From Protopterus annectens (taxonomy: Eukaryota > Chordata > Ceratodontiformes > Protopteridae), in contig NC_056744.1 in the NCBI RefSeq assembly GCF_019279795.1, positions 899,808,800 through 899,872,799 of the forward strand: a DNA stretch of 64,000 nt. Direction: 5' to 3'. Positions 23,502 to 35,339 of the stretch are shown one piece after another. The translations under genes were made by a program, and so were the position numbers. The first letter of the stretch is position 1. Every line of letters starts with the position of its first letter. The notes under the pieces are model-generated. The model saw only the letters and a program-made list of their open reading frames with translations. It was not told the DNA's origin and ran no database searches.

Positions 23502-23587
23502 GAGTGTTTTGTTTATTGTGTAAATAACGAATGCCAGGCATGTTCTACAACCCTGGAATGGTGTTATTTACACAATAACAAACACTC
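23502..23587. repeat. Inverted repeat at the PLE border
   Basis: The arm 23502-23528 (GAGTGTTTTGTTTATTGTGTAAATAAC region) pairs with 23563-23587 (GTTATTTACACAATAAC then AAACACTC) with one or two unpaired bases and a 34-base loop. It lies at the outer end of the inverted PLE tail. Bases 23588-23992 otherwise hold a short (CT)n(TA)n run (23664-23702) and CA-rich sequence. Confidence 0.85.
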
Positions 23588-23663
23588 TGGAGGGCATTAC
23601 TGCACTTAGAGAAATGGGTATCTTTTAATTTGTTTTGTATTTGTTTTTGTTGTCTTTTTAATT

Positions 23664-23700
<37 letters not shown>

Positions 23701-23992
23701 TATTTTACTATTTTTGATGTAATGTTGCAGATATGTAGTATATGCAATCATTGTTGGAGGAAGTATGTTACATCCAAAATATAACTTTGGTAAGTATTTA
23801 ATGAGTACAGGAAGGCACAGACACACACATCCATACACACCCATACACATTCAGAAGCACAGACAGACATACAAGCATATAAATAGAAACATACACATTC
23901 AAAAATTCAGATGGACTTGCATGCTTATGAATATTAACAAACATTCAGACCCACACACAACAAGTACAACCAATTTCAAATTCACATGTTAT

Positions 23993-25353
23993 CAGGGCTG
24001 GTGTTAGCATTTTGGGGGCCCCCAGCAAATGTCAAGTTGGGGGGACCCCTAGGCACTTTCAGTCTAAGTATCAATCTGTCACTGCCACCCCTCCTAAACA
24101 AGCTTTTAGTTCATACCGCAACATTTTAGGAATAATATGCACAGAGTGACCTGTAGCTACAATGCTGTTACATTACAACAGGCATATGTACCACACTATG
24201 TTGACACATCTCACAAAAGAACATTTGCAGTGACTGGCATTTAGCTGCAACAATGATAAATTATAACAACTTTATGTACAGGGCTGAACTTAAGTGAAAT
24301 GGTGCCCCCGGCACTGTCTACTGTTTCAGCACCCCCCACCACTCCCCAAACACACACACACGCATCCTGAAGTGCTCCACTCTGTTCCCCCATCTTGGGG
24401 TGCCCATACTCTGCAGATTACTTTTTTCTTCCTTTTTTGACATTTTGCTTTACTTTTCAGCTTATTCAAGAATTCATGACTTTAAAATGCACTTCAGGCA
24501 ATATATATATATATATATTTTTTTCCACAATCTCTTCACCAACAATGGCTTGAACAGAAATTATGATTAAGGGAAGAAATCCAGTGTTGCTGTTCAGCTT
24601 CAGTTTTCATTGCATCATTTCAACATACCTTTCTTGATCATGATAACACAGTGCCCCCAGAAGCTACTGGGCTATAGATGCTCTGGTATCCACTTTAGGG
24701 CATTTTCTCCATCCTTTTCATCCATGAGTGGCCTAAACAATAATTATGAGTAAGAAAAGAATTTCAGTCTTATTTTTTTTTTCTTTCAAGGGAGGCATAA
24801 GCTCTGCCCAAGGCTTAATGTTCAAAACTGAAAAAATAGTATCTCACAAGAAACTAACAAGACAATTGTTGTGAGGATACACAGGTCCTATCTGGAAATC
24901 TGCTTGCCCCCCCAACAAAAAGACAGTCACTGCCTATGCATCCCTCCAGTGTTAGACTGGGATGAAAGCAAAGGTTCAAACTGCCACACTCATGTATTTG
25001 AAGTGACTGCTGTCATACATATACACATATGTACCTCTTAATTTCCCACCCATAACCCTCAAAGGCAGCCACCTGTATACATTCCTGATGCGTGATTTGG
25101 AGAAATTTGAAAAAAATATATTGTATTCTACTTTGTTGCTCTTAGACAGTACACTGGCCCTATGCAAACTATATTAACCTTCATTTTACACTTCTGAGGT
25201 CTGTGAGAAAAGTAAAAGAAACAATGTCCCCAACACAAACACAAGCTATAATGACCTGCTTTGCACACCTTGAAGGTTTGACTGTGATGAAAATTAAAGC
25301 AGTATTAATCACACAGTTCCCAGCTCCTCAAGCATAACCTGCAGCACCTTTCT

Positions 25354-25435
<82 letters not shown>

Positions 25436-26010
25436 CTCAGCAGGTCTGGTTTTAGCATGTGTGCGACTGACAGCAGAAGCCATGATCAGCTTTATCCTTA
25501 CAGGGACATATCACAACCTTGTTCAGGTTAAAGAGAATAATCAGGAAATTAGTACATGTTTCTCATTTTCCACAACCAGCAGCAGCTTTTGTGGGGCCCC
25601 CAATTAGTCAAGGATGACTAAGGGGGCCTGCTGCAGCCACGAGTATTAACAGGTACCTAAAACTGGCTATGTTATTAGTTTTAGTGAAGAGAATGTCCAC
25701 CAGCAAGGCTTAACTAAGCTAGGGACACTATATGAGTGGTAGAACATATTAAATGACATTGTGAAGCCTGTTACTTTATAAAACACTGTTACTATAACCA
25801 GAGAAAATTTTAGAGGAACTATAAACAAGAGTGATTACTACCCACCCAGTTTATTAATTATACAAGGCAGCTGTACTAGCTTTTGTTGGTCTGACAGACA
25901 TGTTATAAAATATTAAGATAAGATAACTTGCTGTGGTTGGGGGCCCCCCAGGAACAGGGGGCCCCCAGCGACCGCAGGGTTCGCTGGTGCCTAAAGCCAG
26001 CTATGCATGT
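23993..26010. mobile_element. Possible hAT-like DNA transposon fragments with GGGGGCCCCC blocks
   Basis: The left edge CAGGGCTGGTGTTAGC followed by GGGGGCCCCCAGCAAA (23994-24030) and the blocks at 25593-25675 (GTGGGGCCCCC ... ACCTAAAACTGGC) and 25935-26005 (GGGGGCCCCC twice ... GCCTAAAGCCAGC) look like ends of a nonautonomous DNA transposon with C/G-rich subtermini. The last two blocks resemble each other and are in the same direction. No transposase frame was seen, and superfamily and boundaries are uncertain. A minus-strand frame at 24976-25167 is not convincing. Confidence 0.35.
25350..25434. repeat. (CA)n microsatellite
   Basis: About 85 bases of CA repeat. Confidence 0.97.
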
Positions 26011-27133
26011 TATTTACAAAATACATAGGATACAACGTACTACAGCTCTCTCATCCCACCTTAACCCCCCCCACCTTTCTTTCCTTACATTTACTTTCTG
26101 TCCCTGATTTTGAAAATATTGCAGATGTTTAACAGTGAAAAACACTGAGTTAATGTTTAACAAAAATGTGTTGATGGACTGCCTATGTCGGTCAGTCTCT
26201 CTTTTATTTACTCTCTCACTTCCGGTTTCTTACATACAAGCATACACACTCTAATGCACTCTGAAAAAGAAATATAAACATGCATGCATTCACACATATA
26301 CACACACACATATACATACAGACAAAAATGCTTTTTGTTTTCAATTTTTTTATTTACTTTTCATTTTAATTTTACAGTCACTAATCAGTAATCATAAAAC
26401 ATGGTGGCCATTTCCTTTTGAAGAGTCTGAGCTTCATGGCAGCGCATAATTTTCTAGGGTGAAGTGACATACTTGTTTTTCAATGGGCATTACCTGTACA
26501 TTAATATCCTGTTGAAGAATGTTTGTTCTCCAGTCAGGGTAGCAATGTACAGTTTGCCCATTCTGTAAAGTAAGTCTAATGGTGCAGGAGGTTTTGCTCC
26601 TTGCATGATTGCACCATTAGAAAAATTACTATTATCTTGTACAATTTTGTTTTATCATTGGTTAATTTTGACAAATTCACATTTTGCAAACTGACCAGCA
26701 TCTTTACAGGAAGAAAAAAGTATGTCTGTTTTTAAAGCAACATCATTGACAAGACAGCTGGTTAGACACTGCATTTAAAAACCTGGAAGGTGGTGTTAGG
26801 CAGAGTGATTCTTTTTTCCTTAGAGGAAAAATCAGTAAGTGTATATGTATACAGTGCTTTGCTAAAGTCAAAACATTGCATGTATTATTTTTTATAACTA
26901 CCCATTTGATAGGTAATGAGATGATAGGTAATGAGATGATAGCAACACTGGAGACAGTCAGTGGCTTGGTTTGTAGCACTGAGGAGGTGTATAAATGTAG
27001 CTGGTATATGACTCACCAGCTCACATGCAAAAGTCATGCACCTTAGGAAATCCAGCAAAGGAACAAATCAGATTATAATATAAGAATTCAATAGACTAAG
27101 GAGAATAGACAGCCATGTTAGAGTGTGTGGGTA
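26011..27133. other. Unassigned AT-rich intronic sequence
   Basis: No motif or exon recognised. It contains only a CA-rich stretch (26290-26320) and a small direct repeat TAGGTAATGAGATGA at 26911-26941. Confidence 0.5.
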
Positions 27134-27145
27134 TCTATATATCTA

Positions 27146-27202
<57 letters not shown>
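27134..27202. repeat. (TATC)/(TA)n/(GT)n microsatellite
   Basis: A short TATC stretch, (TA)n to about 27182, then (GT)n to 27202. Confidence 0.95.
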
Positions 27203-27240
27203 TTATATCTATCTATGTATCTGAGTCTACTAAATATAAT

Positions 27241-27556
27241 CAAACAAAAATCCTACTAAAACCTTGAGGAGGTGGGTAGGAGTCAAGAGCATATGTGTTA
27301 ATTGTACTCCAGTCAGATTACATCTAGATGAAACCTTGCTGATATGATGCCTTTATCAAAGATTTTTTCCAGTACTCTCTCCAAGGTATGACAGCCAGTG
27401 CAGATGCTCCTGACTCCTGCCCACCTCCTCAAGGTTTTAGCAGGATTTTTGTTTGCTTCCTCTTAGCCCCTTCTTGCAACCTTTACTTATAAGAGGTTTA
27501 GTCAGCTGCACCCCATGCGTACTTCAGACTGAGTCACACAGTTCTTCTAAAACTTT
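27241..27556 (-). mobile_element. Short PLE-derived insertion with 52-bp inverted arms and 15-bp TSD
   Basis: A 316-base insertion flanked by exact copies of TCTACTAAATATAAT at 27226-27240 and 27557-27571. Arms 27241-27292 and 27404-27455 are inverted copies (CAAACAAAAATCCT, then CTAAAACCTTGAGGAGGTGGG). Between them, on the minus strand, lies a degraded TTTGATAAAGGCATC ... GGTTTCA stretch resembling PLE tails. It has no coding capacity. Bases 27572-28007 hold nothing recognised. Confidence 0.8.
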
Positions 27557-28007
27557 TCTACTAAATATAATGGAAAGATCCACCCAAACGTCAATCAGAA
27601 TATGTTGACGTGCTACTGTGCATGTGCTGACCTATAACCTCGGTGCATGTAAAATTAAAACTTAAAGAAAACAAACAAAAACAGCTTATAGTCTTAACCT
27701 TCTGCATTAATTGCCAGACAAGCAGGCGTTCCTTTGTATTTATTTCTTTGGTGTACTTCCAGTGCACCTAGAGTATCCTCTTCTCTTTAATGCAGCTACA
27801 GTTTCTGATTTATTAGTCTGTTACAACAGCTTTTTTTAAAGGGCACAGAGTCATGCAATTTGCATATATTACTTCAGTATTCCTTGTCAGTTGCCACTCT
27901 TATGAAGTGCACTCTTATATACTATCTGCTAATGTTGGGGCATTGCGCCGTCCATGATGCCACAGAAAGATGTGCATGTGAGCTCACTTAATAACTACAG
28001 ACATTAT

Positions 28008-28245
28008 AGCATTCGATGATACCTTTGTAGCTGATACTTGGCCATCAACCAACAGTTTTGTAAAACACTGTAGGAGGGAAGAGAAACAGGAAGAGTCTGA
28101 ACAAAGGATTCTTGGTTTCAGAAAACAAGTTCCAGGTGTCAGGTCAAGCATTATCAACACCAAATAATTGATTAAACATATTTATCTCAGTGCACTAATT
28201 AAAACAGAAGGTTTATGAAGAAGCCAAATTGACATAATGACTGTG
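28008..28245 (+). repeat. Left terminal direct repeat of DIRS-like element
   Basis: About 240 bases clearly similar but not identical to 33868-34115, in the same orientation. Both end with a GAAGAAGCCAAA and ATAATGACTGTG block. The divergence indicates an old insertion. Confidence 0.75.
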
Positions 28246-29804
28246 TTAACTTCTTTAGTATTATGTAATGAAGCCCATCTGACCTTCTCTATTGCCTCAT
28301 TCACCTTCAAGGTTTGAGGTGAAGCTTTTCTTCTGTTGTATTTTTTCTGTACACTTCCCCTCTGCTCGTGTAAGTGCTTAACAGAGAAGCAAATGAGCTC
28401 AGTATTTGATAAAAATAAAAATCTTTCAAACTTATAATAATTTTATTTTACTGTTTTACCTTGTTTCCCTCCTCTTACTAATTCATACAGCATCTTTACT
28501 GAGTATTTTAAGTTTAAATTATTTTCCTTTGCTTTTTCTGCTCTTTTGCACAAGGGTTATTTCTTTGCTTTCAACAAATCAAAATGGTCCTTTTGTAAAT
28601 ATGTCTGTTGGCAGGACATCTTTCCACCTCACAGACACATTCAATGTCTTTATTCTTTAGGTAAAGCACCTAAAGTCCAGTGAAGTTCCTTCTACAAGGA
28701 TTTCAACTCTTTACCTCTGAAGAGAAGAGTATCTTTCTAAAATACATTTAATTGAAAAGTCCTTATCTGATCAACCGAAGTTAGGTGAGCCCTTTGGCTC
28801 TTCTTTTGTCTGTTTATCTTGTTTTCCCAGTTTCTCACTCTTTATAGAGAACCAGGAGCTTCTACAGTTTCATGTCATACTCAGAGATAAAGGAGACTTA
28901 TGCAATCTGTGTCTTCACTGATCTCTACATATTTACCACCTATGGCTCAATCTGTAATGGAAATTAATGTCATGGCCATGGCAACCTTTCTGAAACAGTA
29001 AACCTTTTAGCAATAGTAGTAGTGGGCTGTTGTGACAAGGAAACTTCTATAGGCTCTAGTTCTTCTAGGCCAATTACACCCAGGTGTGCCCTCTTTCCTG
29101 CCATTCCCACCACTGATTATGATAGACTGGTTGAGGCCACTGTTAGAGCGCTGGGCGGGTGTCTAAAGGGTACAGTTAGGCATACTCTTTTTACTCTACC
29201 AAGTACATTTTTTTCAGAACATCATATCAACATGGCTTTTTTCAGGTCATATTATGTCAACAGCTGTCAAAGTGAATAAGGTGAGGTATAATATTGCTAA
29301 TCTTAAAACAATATTTTAATAGTTTTAGGGGGAAACAGCTGAAAATATTACTTGCATTTATTAAGTGCTTGGGGCAGCATTTTGAAAGATGTGTCCATTT
29401 TTAAATGCCAGGTGCCCGGGGGGTGGGGTAGGGGGTTGGGGGCAGTAGCACTAAGAGTTTGCGAGTACAAAATGGAATTTTCTTGCTACACCTCAGCTGC
29501 CCTCTGCCCCTTCTATTCTGGACTGTATCAGCTCTTTGTAACCTTCTCCACTCTCCTTAGATCTCCTATTATTATAGTTTCTTTGCTGGCCTGCAATTTT
29601 TAGATCTATTTGCCTTCGGGTTTTAAGCCTCTTTACCTGTGGTATCTGTTTGGTGTCAGACCTTATTGTGATAATTTTGGTGCTGATTTTATAGAGCTTG
29701 GACTTGTTCCAGGTGGTTGCCTTGATGTCATCAGCAATGTTAATTCCAGTGTTATTGATGTCAGTGGCCTTAGCATTGATGCCAACCTCTCAGGCTGATT
29801 TCAG

Positions 29805-30552
29805 GGGTCTATATTAGAACATCAAAGTTTCAAAACTTCGAATGTTCTAATATCGAACCCTATTCAGCGAAAGCTGAAAATATCGAAGCAACAGAAAACT
29901 GAATTCTTTCCTAGGGAGAGAATTCGGTTGTCCGTTTCTGTTGCTTTGGTATTTTCACCGCTGTGGTGGAAAGTTTAGGGTCGGGTTCAGGTAAGTGTGC
30001 GATTGAGTGTGGGTTAGGTTAGTTAGGGTTAGGGTGCGGATTAGGTATGTGTGCAATTGTGTGGATGTGAGGGTTAGGGCGGGTTAGGTGAGTTAGGGTT
30101 AGGGCACGGGTTAGGTATGTGTATGATTGTGTGGACGTGAAGGTTAGGGTGGGTTAGGTGAGTTAGGGTTAGGGTTAGGGCGCGGGTCAGGTAAGTGTGC
30201 GATTGTGTGGACGTGAGGGCTAGGGTGGGGTAGGTGAGTTAGGGTTAGGGCGTGTGTGAGCGAGTGTGCGATAGTGATGGACCTTAGGGTTAGGGTTTGG
30301 GTTAAGGTAAGTGGATAGTTAGTGGTGTGTGTATAGTTTAGTGTAGGGTTAGGTCTAATATTTTAGGTGTATGTGTGTGGATTGCTGTTTGTTTGGTGTG
30401 CTTGTGTTGTGTGTATGTGTTTTGGAACAGCAAATTGTTTCCCTAGGAAGAAATTCACTGTTCTGTATTTTCGATGTTTTCAGCTTTCGCTGAATAAGGT
30501 TCGATATTAGAACATTCAAAGTTTTGAAACTTCGATGTTCTAATATAGACCC
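29805..30552. mobile_element. 748-bp palindrome-ended DNA element (PAL-1) with 8-bp TSD
   Basis: Begins GGGTCTATATTAGAACATC and ends GATGTTCTAATATAGACCC. The flanking GATTTCAG occurs at 29797-29804 and 30553-30560, an exact 8-bp duplication touching both termini. The inverted ends are over 100 bases, and each also folds on itself (AGAACATC...AAGTTT/AAACTT...ATGTTCT, then TTCAGC-GAAA-GCTGAA). The interior (29980-30330) is G/T-rich on one strand, with about four imperfect units of about 70 bases rich in GGGTTAG. No transposase frame. An 8-bp duplication suits hAT-, Merlin- or P-like transposition, but the terminus does not identify a superfamily. Confidence 0.85.
29988..30290 (+). repeat. GGGTTAG-rich minisatellite inside PAL-1
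   Basis: About four units of about 70 bases, built from AGGTAAGTGTGCGATTGTG, GTGAGGGTTAGGG and GGTGAGTTAGGGTTAGGG. It is very asymmetric in strand composition (almost no C). It looks telomere-like but is internal to the transposon. Confidence 0.8.
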
Positions 30553-33500
30553 GATTTCAGGGCTGGCCTTTTTTGATGTGAGTTTTGATGCTGGCTTATT
30601 TGATATAAGGGGATTTGGAATAAGTCAACATCAACTATTTAGCTACTGATATCAATCACAATGTCAGAGTCTGTTAGTACCCTTCACACTAATATGAAGA
30701 CATTCTTGGTGTACACTGTCTACCATACTACAGAGGAATCTTCCAGAGCCATGGGGCCTAGCATTGCCTCTTCCTAGGATATCTGTTCAGACCAACTGAC
30801 TTTGCAGCAGACAATAAGATGACTCTTCTGTAATGCACCATTTTGTGGCCCACATACCTTTGTAAAAGAGTTTCATTAGCACATATTAAACAATGAATAA
30901 CAGAGCAAAACCTAGATGGCTATCGAAGTTAAATTACAACCTCCACAGCTCACCTTTTCAAGGATACAGAGGTGCGAGTACCAACTGTAATATACATGTG
31001 GCACACAGCTCGAGCCTCAGTAGGAGGCAGCTGGAATGAAATCTAGGAACCAGAGCTATTTCCAGCAGAGTCACAGGTCTGGAACAAACGTACTTGAAAT
31101 CCTCTGTGTCAGTTATGTGCAGTTGGGGGCTGTTTGTCCTTCCACCTCTCAACTTTGACCTTTATCATGAAGGAGAGATATATCATAGTAGATGCATTTA
31201 GATGGTATGTAATTCCCTTCAGAGCTCCTTCCATTCCCCTTCATTATGCATGATGTCCCACCCTATGAGAAAATTACTGCAAAAAAGATCTCTGCAGTCT
31301 CAGATGAAAAAAAAAAAAAAAAAGAAAAAATGTCCAAGAGATCACACCCAACCATAAAATGTAAAGTAGCTATTCCAGGTTATTTGTAGTGTACAAAAAT
31401 ATAAAAGAGTTCAGTCCATTTCTCTTTTTCAGTGGCCTTACCACCATCATGTCAAAGCAAACATTTTGAAAAGTCACAGTGCAATCTGTCCTTGTATGTT
31501 TATCGGAAAGAGCATAGGTATGCTCTCTGCAATTTCAATAAACGTGTTTTCACACAGAGCTCAGTAAGAAGTCTAGAGCATACCTGCACTTCTGGATAAG
31601 AATCACTCATTACCAGTTTCTAACACTCCCACTGTGTTTTACCACAAGTTTCAAGGTTTTCACCAAATGAATGTCTGTAGCAGCAGTGAGGCAAGCTCTT
31701 CCCACACTTGAATGACTGGCTGTTTATTGCTTGATCCATTCAGGCCCTAACCTCATAGAGAGACAGAAACAGAGAGAGAGGGAGAGAGAAAATGAGTGAG
31801 TGTCTGCTCAAACTGTTCCATTCTCTGGGAATAGCAAATAATCTTGCAGTGTCCCAGTAAGTTATATACCAGGAGCTAACCTTCATAGGCTTCCAGCTAG
31901 ATACAAACCTTTGTCATTCATGTCTTTTACAGTAAAGTATATCATCCCTCAAGGCCACTGTATTCAAGAATCTAGCACTGAACCCTGTGTACCCCATCTT
32001 AGTCCAGTTTTGCCTAAAACACTAGGGAGTATGGTGGCAGCCATACTGATGGTTCTTCATGTCAGGTTCCACATGAGAGTTCTGCAATGGTCAGTTGAGT
32101 TACAGTGGTCCCACTGCTCAGGTTACATGTCCTTTCCAATCAAAATTTGTAAAACCTGCAAACTGCCTTTACTGTGATAGACAATTTCAGGTCATCTGAC
32201 CTGCTGAAACCTCTTCTGACTACCAGCTTGACAAGAGTCTTCCACCTTGGGTACATTTGTCTTTGGAGGCCACTATATCAGGCAGATTTTCCCGGGTGCC
32301 TAGTCATTTTAGGAGACCCACCTCCATATCATGTAGGAGAGATGCAATGTGGGAAAAAAACTTCCCTTTATCTTCCTTTCAGGACTCTCTTCCTCATGAA
32401 GTGATTGTTGTTCACCCTTCCAACATGGAAATTGTGTGGCATATCAGCAAGCAAGACAGAAAAAGATCATACCACTTCCTCTGCAAGGCCATTGGGGTGT
32501 GACAGTAGACCATCAAATTGCACCCCTTCCTGGTGGCAAACTGCATTCTGAGGCAGGCCAGTCCCCTTGACAGCCTACTGAGTCACTGCTTTCTGTTGAA
32601 TCGTGAGTGTTCCTTGAGCTATTCCATGGCTCACAGACTATTATATCTACATAGCAAGCCTCATTGTGACAGCTTTACATCTCCCACCATGAGCAAATGT
32701 ACTGAATTCTTTGTCTGATTCCTCTTCATCTGGAATGTTGACCTATGACTGTCCTAGCTTTCTCCTATTCCACTGGAGATGAAATTCATTCAGATGGCTA
32801 GACACCACAATGCCAAAGTTCTTCTTATAGCTCCAGCAGATATGGTTCTCCTGCTTCTTCATTACCTTCTAGATAATCTTTATGCCTGTGTCCTGGCAAA
32901 ACCCCTCTGATCCAAGCCTCCAGCAAACTTTACCAGAACATTCATTCACTCAGATTTGTGACATCTTCAGTTTTGCTTATTTATTTATTCCTATTATTGC
33001 TAGTAATTCCCCTTTTTCCAAATCATCCCTTCTTGCAAAATCCTTCTACCCACAAGACATGCCCAAGTCAAATAGATTATTTTCTCTGGGTGATAGATAA
33101 GAGCCTAGATACACATTTTTGCTCCTTTTTCTTTAGTTTTATATTTCCTTTTTTCAGATTTTGGATTTTAGACAGTTGCAATTCTGTTAAGGTCCATCTT
33201 GCTGCCATTTCCAGTTTTCAGTTGGAACTAGGCTCTTCTTCTCTGTAATATTCAAGGTGTACATAACCTTTTCTGAAAGATACTTTTCTCCTTAGGCCTC
33301 TTTTATATGATCTGTTATCACCTTGAGATATATATTTCATATTCCTGATGTTTATATTGCCTCATTTCAAATCCATATGTTCAGCAGACTTAAAATACCT
33401 GCACTGAAAAAGCTACTTTTAGTACCAGTTATCTCCACTACGTGAATATGTAGGCTTCATGCTCTCAAGTGATATCCTTTATCTCATTTTTAATAGAGTG

Positions 33501-33867
33501 TAATTTCACTTAGAGCTAATCCCTCTTTCTTGCTTAAAGTGGTCATGGAGGCCAAAGTAAACTGGGTATCCAGCCTACCCATTTTCTTTCCTGTGCATTT
33601 GTAACCAGGAAGGGTATCTTTTCCATTGAACAGTTGTGTTTCAGCAGCTTAGGTTTTACTTAGATAGAACTAAAGATATATAAAGGAAAAATTAGCTCTT
33701 TGTGTCCTTTGGCAAAACCAGATTAGGTCATGAAGTATTCAAACTCACACTGACTAGGTGATTATTTAGATGCATACACTTTCATCATGCTAAGCATGGG
33801 AAGATCCTTCTTTCGGCACTGAGGACCATACCACTAGAGGAATAGCATCTTTACAGCCTTCTTTTGG

Positions 33868-34115
33868 TGAGTAGCATTGGATGATGCCTGTGTAGCTGCT
33901 ATTTGGCCTTCTATTGACACTTTTGTAAAGCACTGTAGGAAGGAAGAGAAACAGGAAGAGTCCAAACAAATGACTTCTGGTTTCAGGACACAAGTTCCAG
34001 GTGTCAGGTCAAGTAGCATCAACACCAAAGTATTTGCTTGATTAAACTTCATAATCTCAGTACATTATTTTAAAATGGAAGTCTAGTGAAGAAGCCAAAC
34101 TGATATAATGACTGT
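33868..34115 (+). repeat. Right terminal direct repeat of DIRS-like element
   Basis: Partner of 28008-28245; it follows the recombinase-like remnant by about 130 bases. Confidence 0.75.
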
Positions 34116-35087
34116 GCTAAATGAACAATAGTATTAAATATGTTGAAATTAATGTAGTTGATGTTATTTACATGACAAAGTTTAATCTGTATGTACCATC
34201 GGATGGCATTTTAACATAGTATAATGTAATTATATACATATAAAATACAAGTGAATTATAGAGATTTTTAAAATAGGAAGGCTTTATATAATATTGTATT
34301 ATAATTGGGAGCATATGTGATATAACTTCAAACTGCAATAATCTGAGATATTAAACCCTGGAGTGTGGATGCACCTTTGGTATCTCTCTTTTTTATCATA
34401 GGTCCATCCTGACCATACTTTTCTTTAAGTATATAGTAGTAGTGGTAGTCTGTATAAAATATGGGCTCAGATTTAAGATACCTCTCAACCTGCAGACAAC
34501 TAGGACCAAAGGTCTTTGAAATATAGGAACATCGAGCCAAAAACATGGACATCTAAATAGCATAAAATTTGAATACCAAATAGCATACACGTCTTCCTGC
34601 TTCCAGTATGAATATGGATACTACTCAGAAACACATTAAAAAACAGAGTAACAAAAATGATGGAAAAATATAAGCACAGCATTAAAGAATCAGTGTACAA
34701 TCTGTAGATTTTAATGAATTACATTGCAAAATTCTACCATACAAGGTCATTTATTTTTGCTTCTGAAAAGGGTAAATATAAGAGGCATGCCCCCTTTTAT
34801 TAAATTATTGGTGCCATTAGTATGTTGTTCATATATTATGGATTTCTGTATAGTAGACAACTTCAAAAATCATGTATGATAAGGGGAATTCAGAAAATGG
34901 TGTGAAGGGATAATCAAGCCTGAAAACAAGGACATTATATGCAGGGGCAAATCAGGCCTTAAAATAAGAAAGTTCCTCCAAAATAGGGATAGTTGAGAGG
35001 CCTGAATTTGAAGGAAAAGGGAAGGGTGTTGAAGGGAAGTGAAAAGGGAAGGGATTTATCCTGCTCACTGGGACTTCATCAAAGGGC
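34116..35087. other. Unassigned sequence
   Basis: No recognised coding motif. The block 34340-34800 (GGACCAAAGGTCTTTGAAAT and a later AGAGGCATGCCCC) has the look of an old dispersed repeat, but I cannot classify it. Confidence 0.4.
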
Positions 35088-35333
35088 CGCCGCAGTAGTG
35101 CAGCAGTTAGCGTTGCCGCCTCAAAGCAAGAGGTTCTCCGGTTCGATTCTCAGCTGGGATGCCTTCTGTGCAGAGTCTGCATGTCCTCCCTGTGGTCACA
35201 TGGGTTTCCTCCGGGTGCTCCAGATTCCTCCCACATTCCAAAGACATGCTGTAGGTGGATCGGACACTCTAAATTAGCCCTAGGAGTGAGTGTGTGTGTG
35301 TGTGCCTTCTGTGGAAGGCTGGGCGCCTTGCTT
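35088..35333 (+). mobile_element. V-SINE-like SINE, 3'-truncated
   Basis: The tRNA-like head (GTGCAGCAGTTAGCG; B box GGTTCGATTCTC near 35140) is followed by a well-kept core GCCTTCTGTGCAGAGTCTGC, GTCCTCCCTGTGGTCACATG, GGTTTCCTCCGGGTGCTCC. The tail ends at GGAAGGCTGGGCGCCTT, before the RTE-like part present in the copy at 44363-44695. It abuts the 3' end of the PLE at 35340. Confidence 0.9.
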
Positions 35334-35339
35334 TTTTCT

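Larger units (their letters stand above)
22040..23515 (-). mobile_element. Penelope-like element with inverted tails and GIY-YIG remnant
   Basis: On the minus strand it encodes the PLE C-terminal region: a KYEKML(A) linker motif (about 22845), a Cys-rich CKCSFCKYT stretch (22630-22650) and a GIY-YIG-type domain (CPAFYIGKTNRNLKES, 22470-22515; HLSDIRGSN). The GIY-YIG nuclease nicks target DNA in PLE insertion. At the low end lies the tail (22045-22135), with TTATTTAATAAGCAAATAAAAAGC; an inverted copy of it lies at 23436-23515 on the + strand. Stops make it inactive. A SINE is inserted at 23176-23415. Confidence 0.75.
28008..34115 (+). mobile_element. DIRS-like tyrosine-recombinase retrotransposon, decayed
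   Basis: About 6.1 kb bounded by direct repeats of about 240 bases (28008-28245 and 33868-34115; both contain GGAAGAGAAACAGGAAGAGT and AGTTCCAGGTGTCAGGTCAAG). The interior on the + strand has remnants typical of DIRS-like pol: LGSMVAAILMVLHVRFHMRVLQW (about 32015-32090), an NRECSLSYSMAHRLL stretch (32600-32640), a KVLLIAPADMVLLLLHYLLDNLY-like block (32810-32885), and near 33650-33730 FYLDRTKDI...LFVSFGKTR, resembling the tyrosine recombinase. Integration would be through recombination rather than an integrase. All frames are broken. The 5' 3 kb (28250-31700) should hold the gag part but no motif is clear. A palindromic DNA element (29805-30552) lies inside. Confidence 0.6.

Noticed and set aside
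30000-30290. Interstitial telomere
   Set aside because: The TTAGGG strings belong to longer units inside a transposon with defined ends.
34328-34700. Minus-strand coding frames
   Set aside because: Overlapping short frames without motifs in an unclassified repeat-like block.
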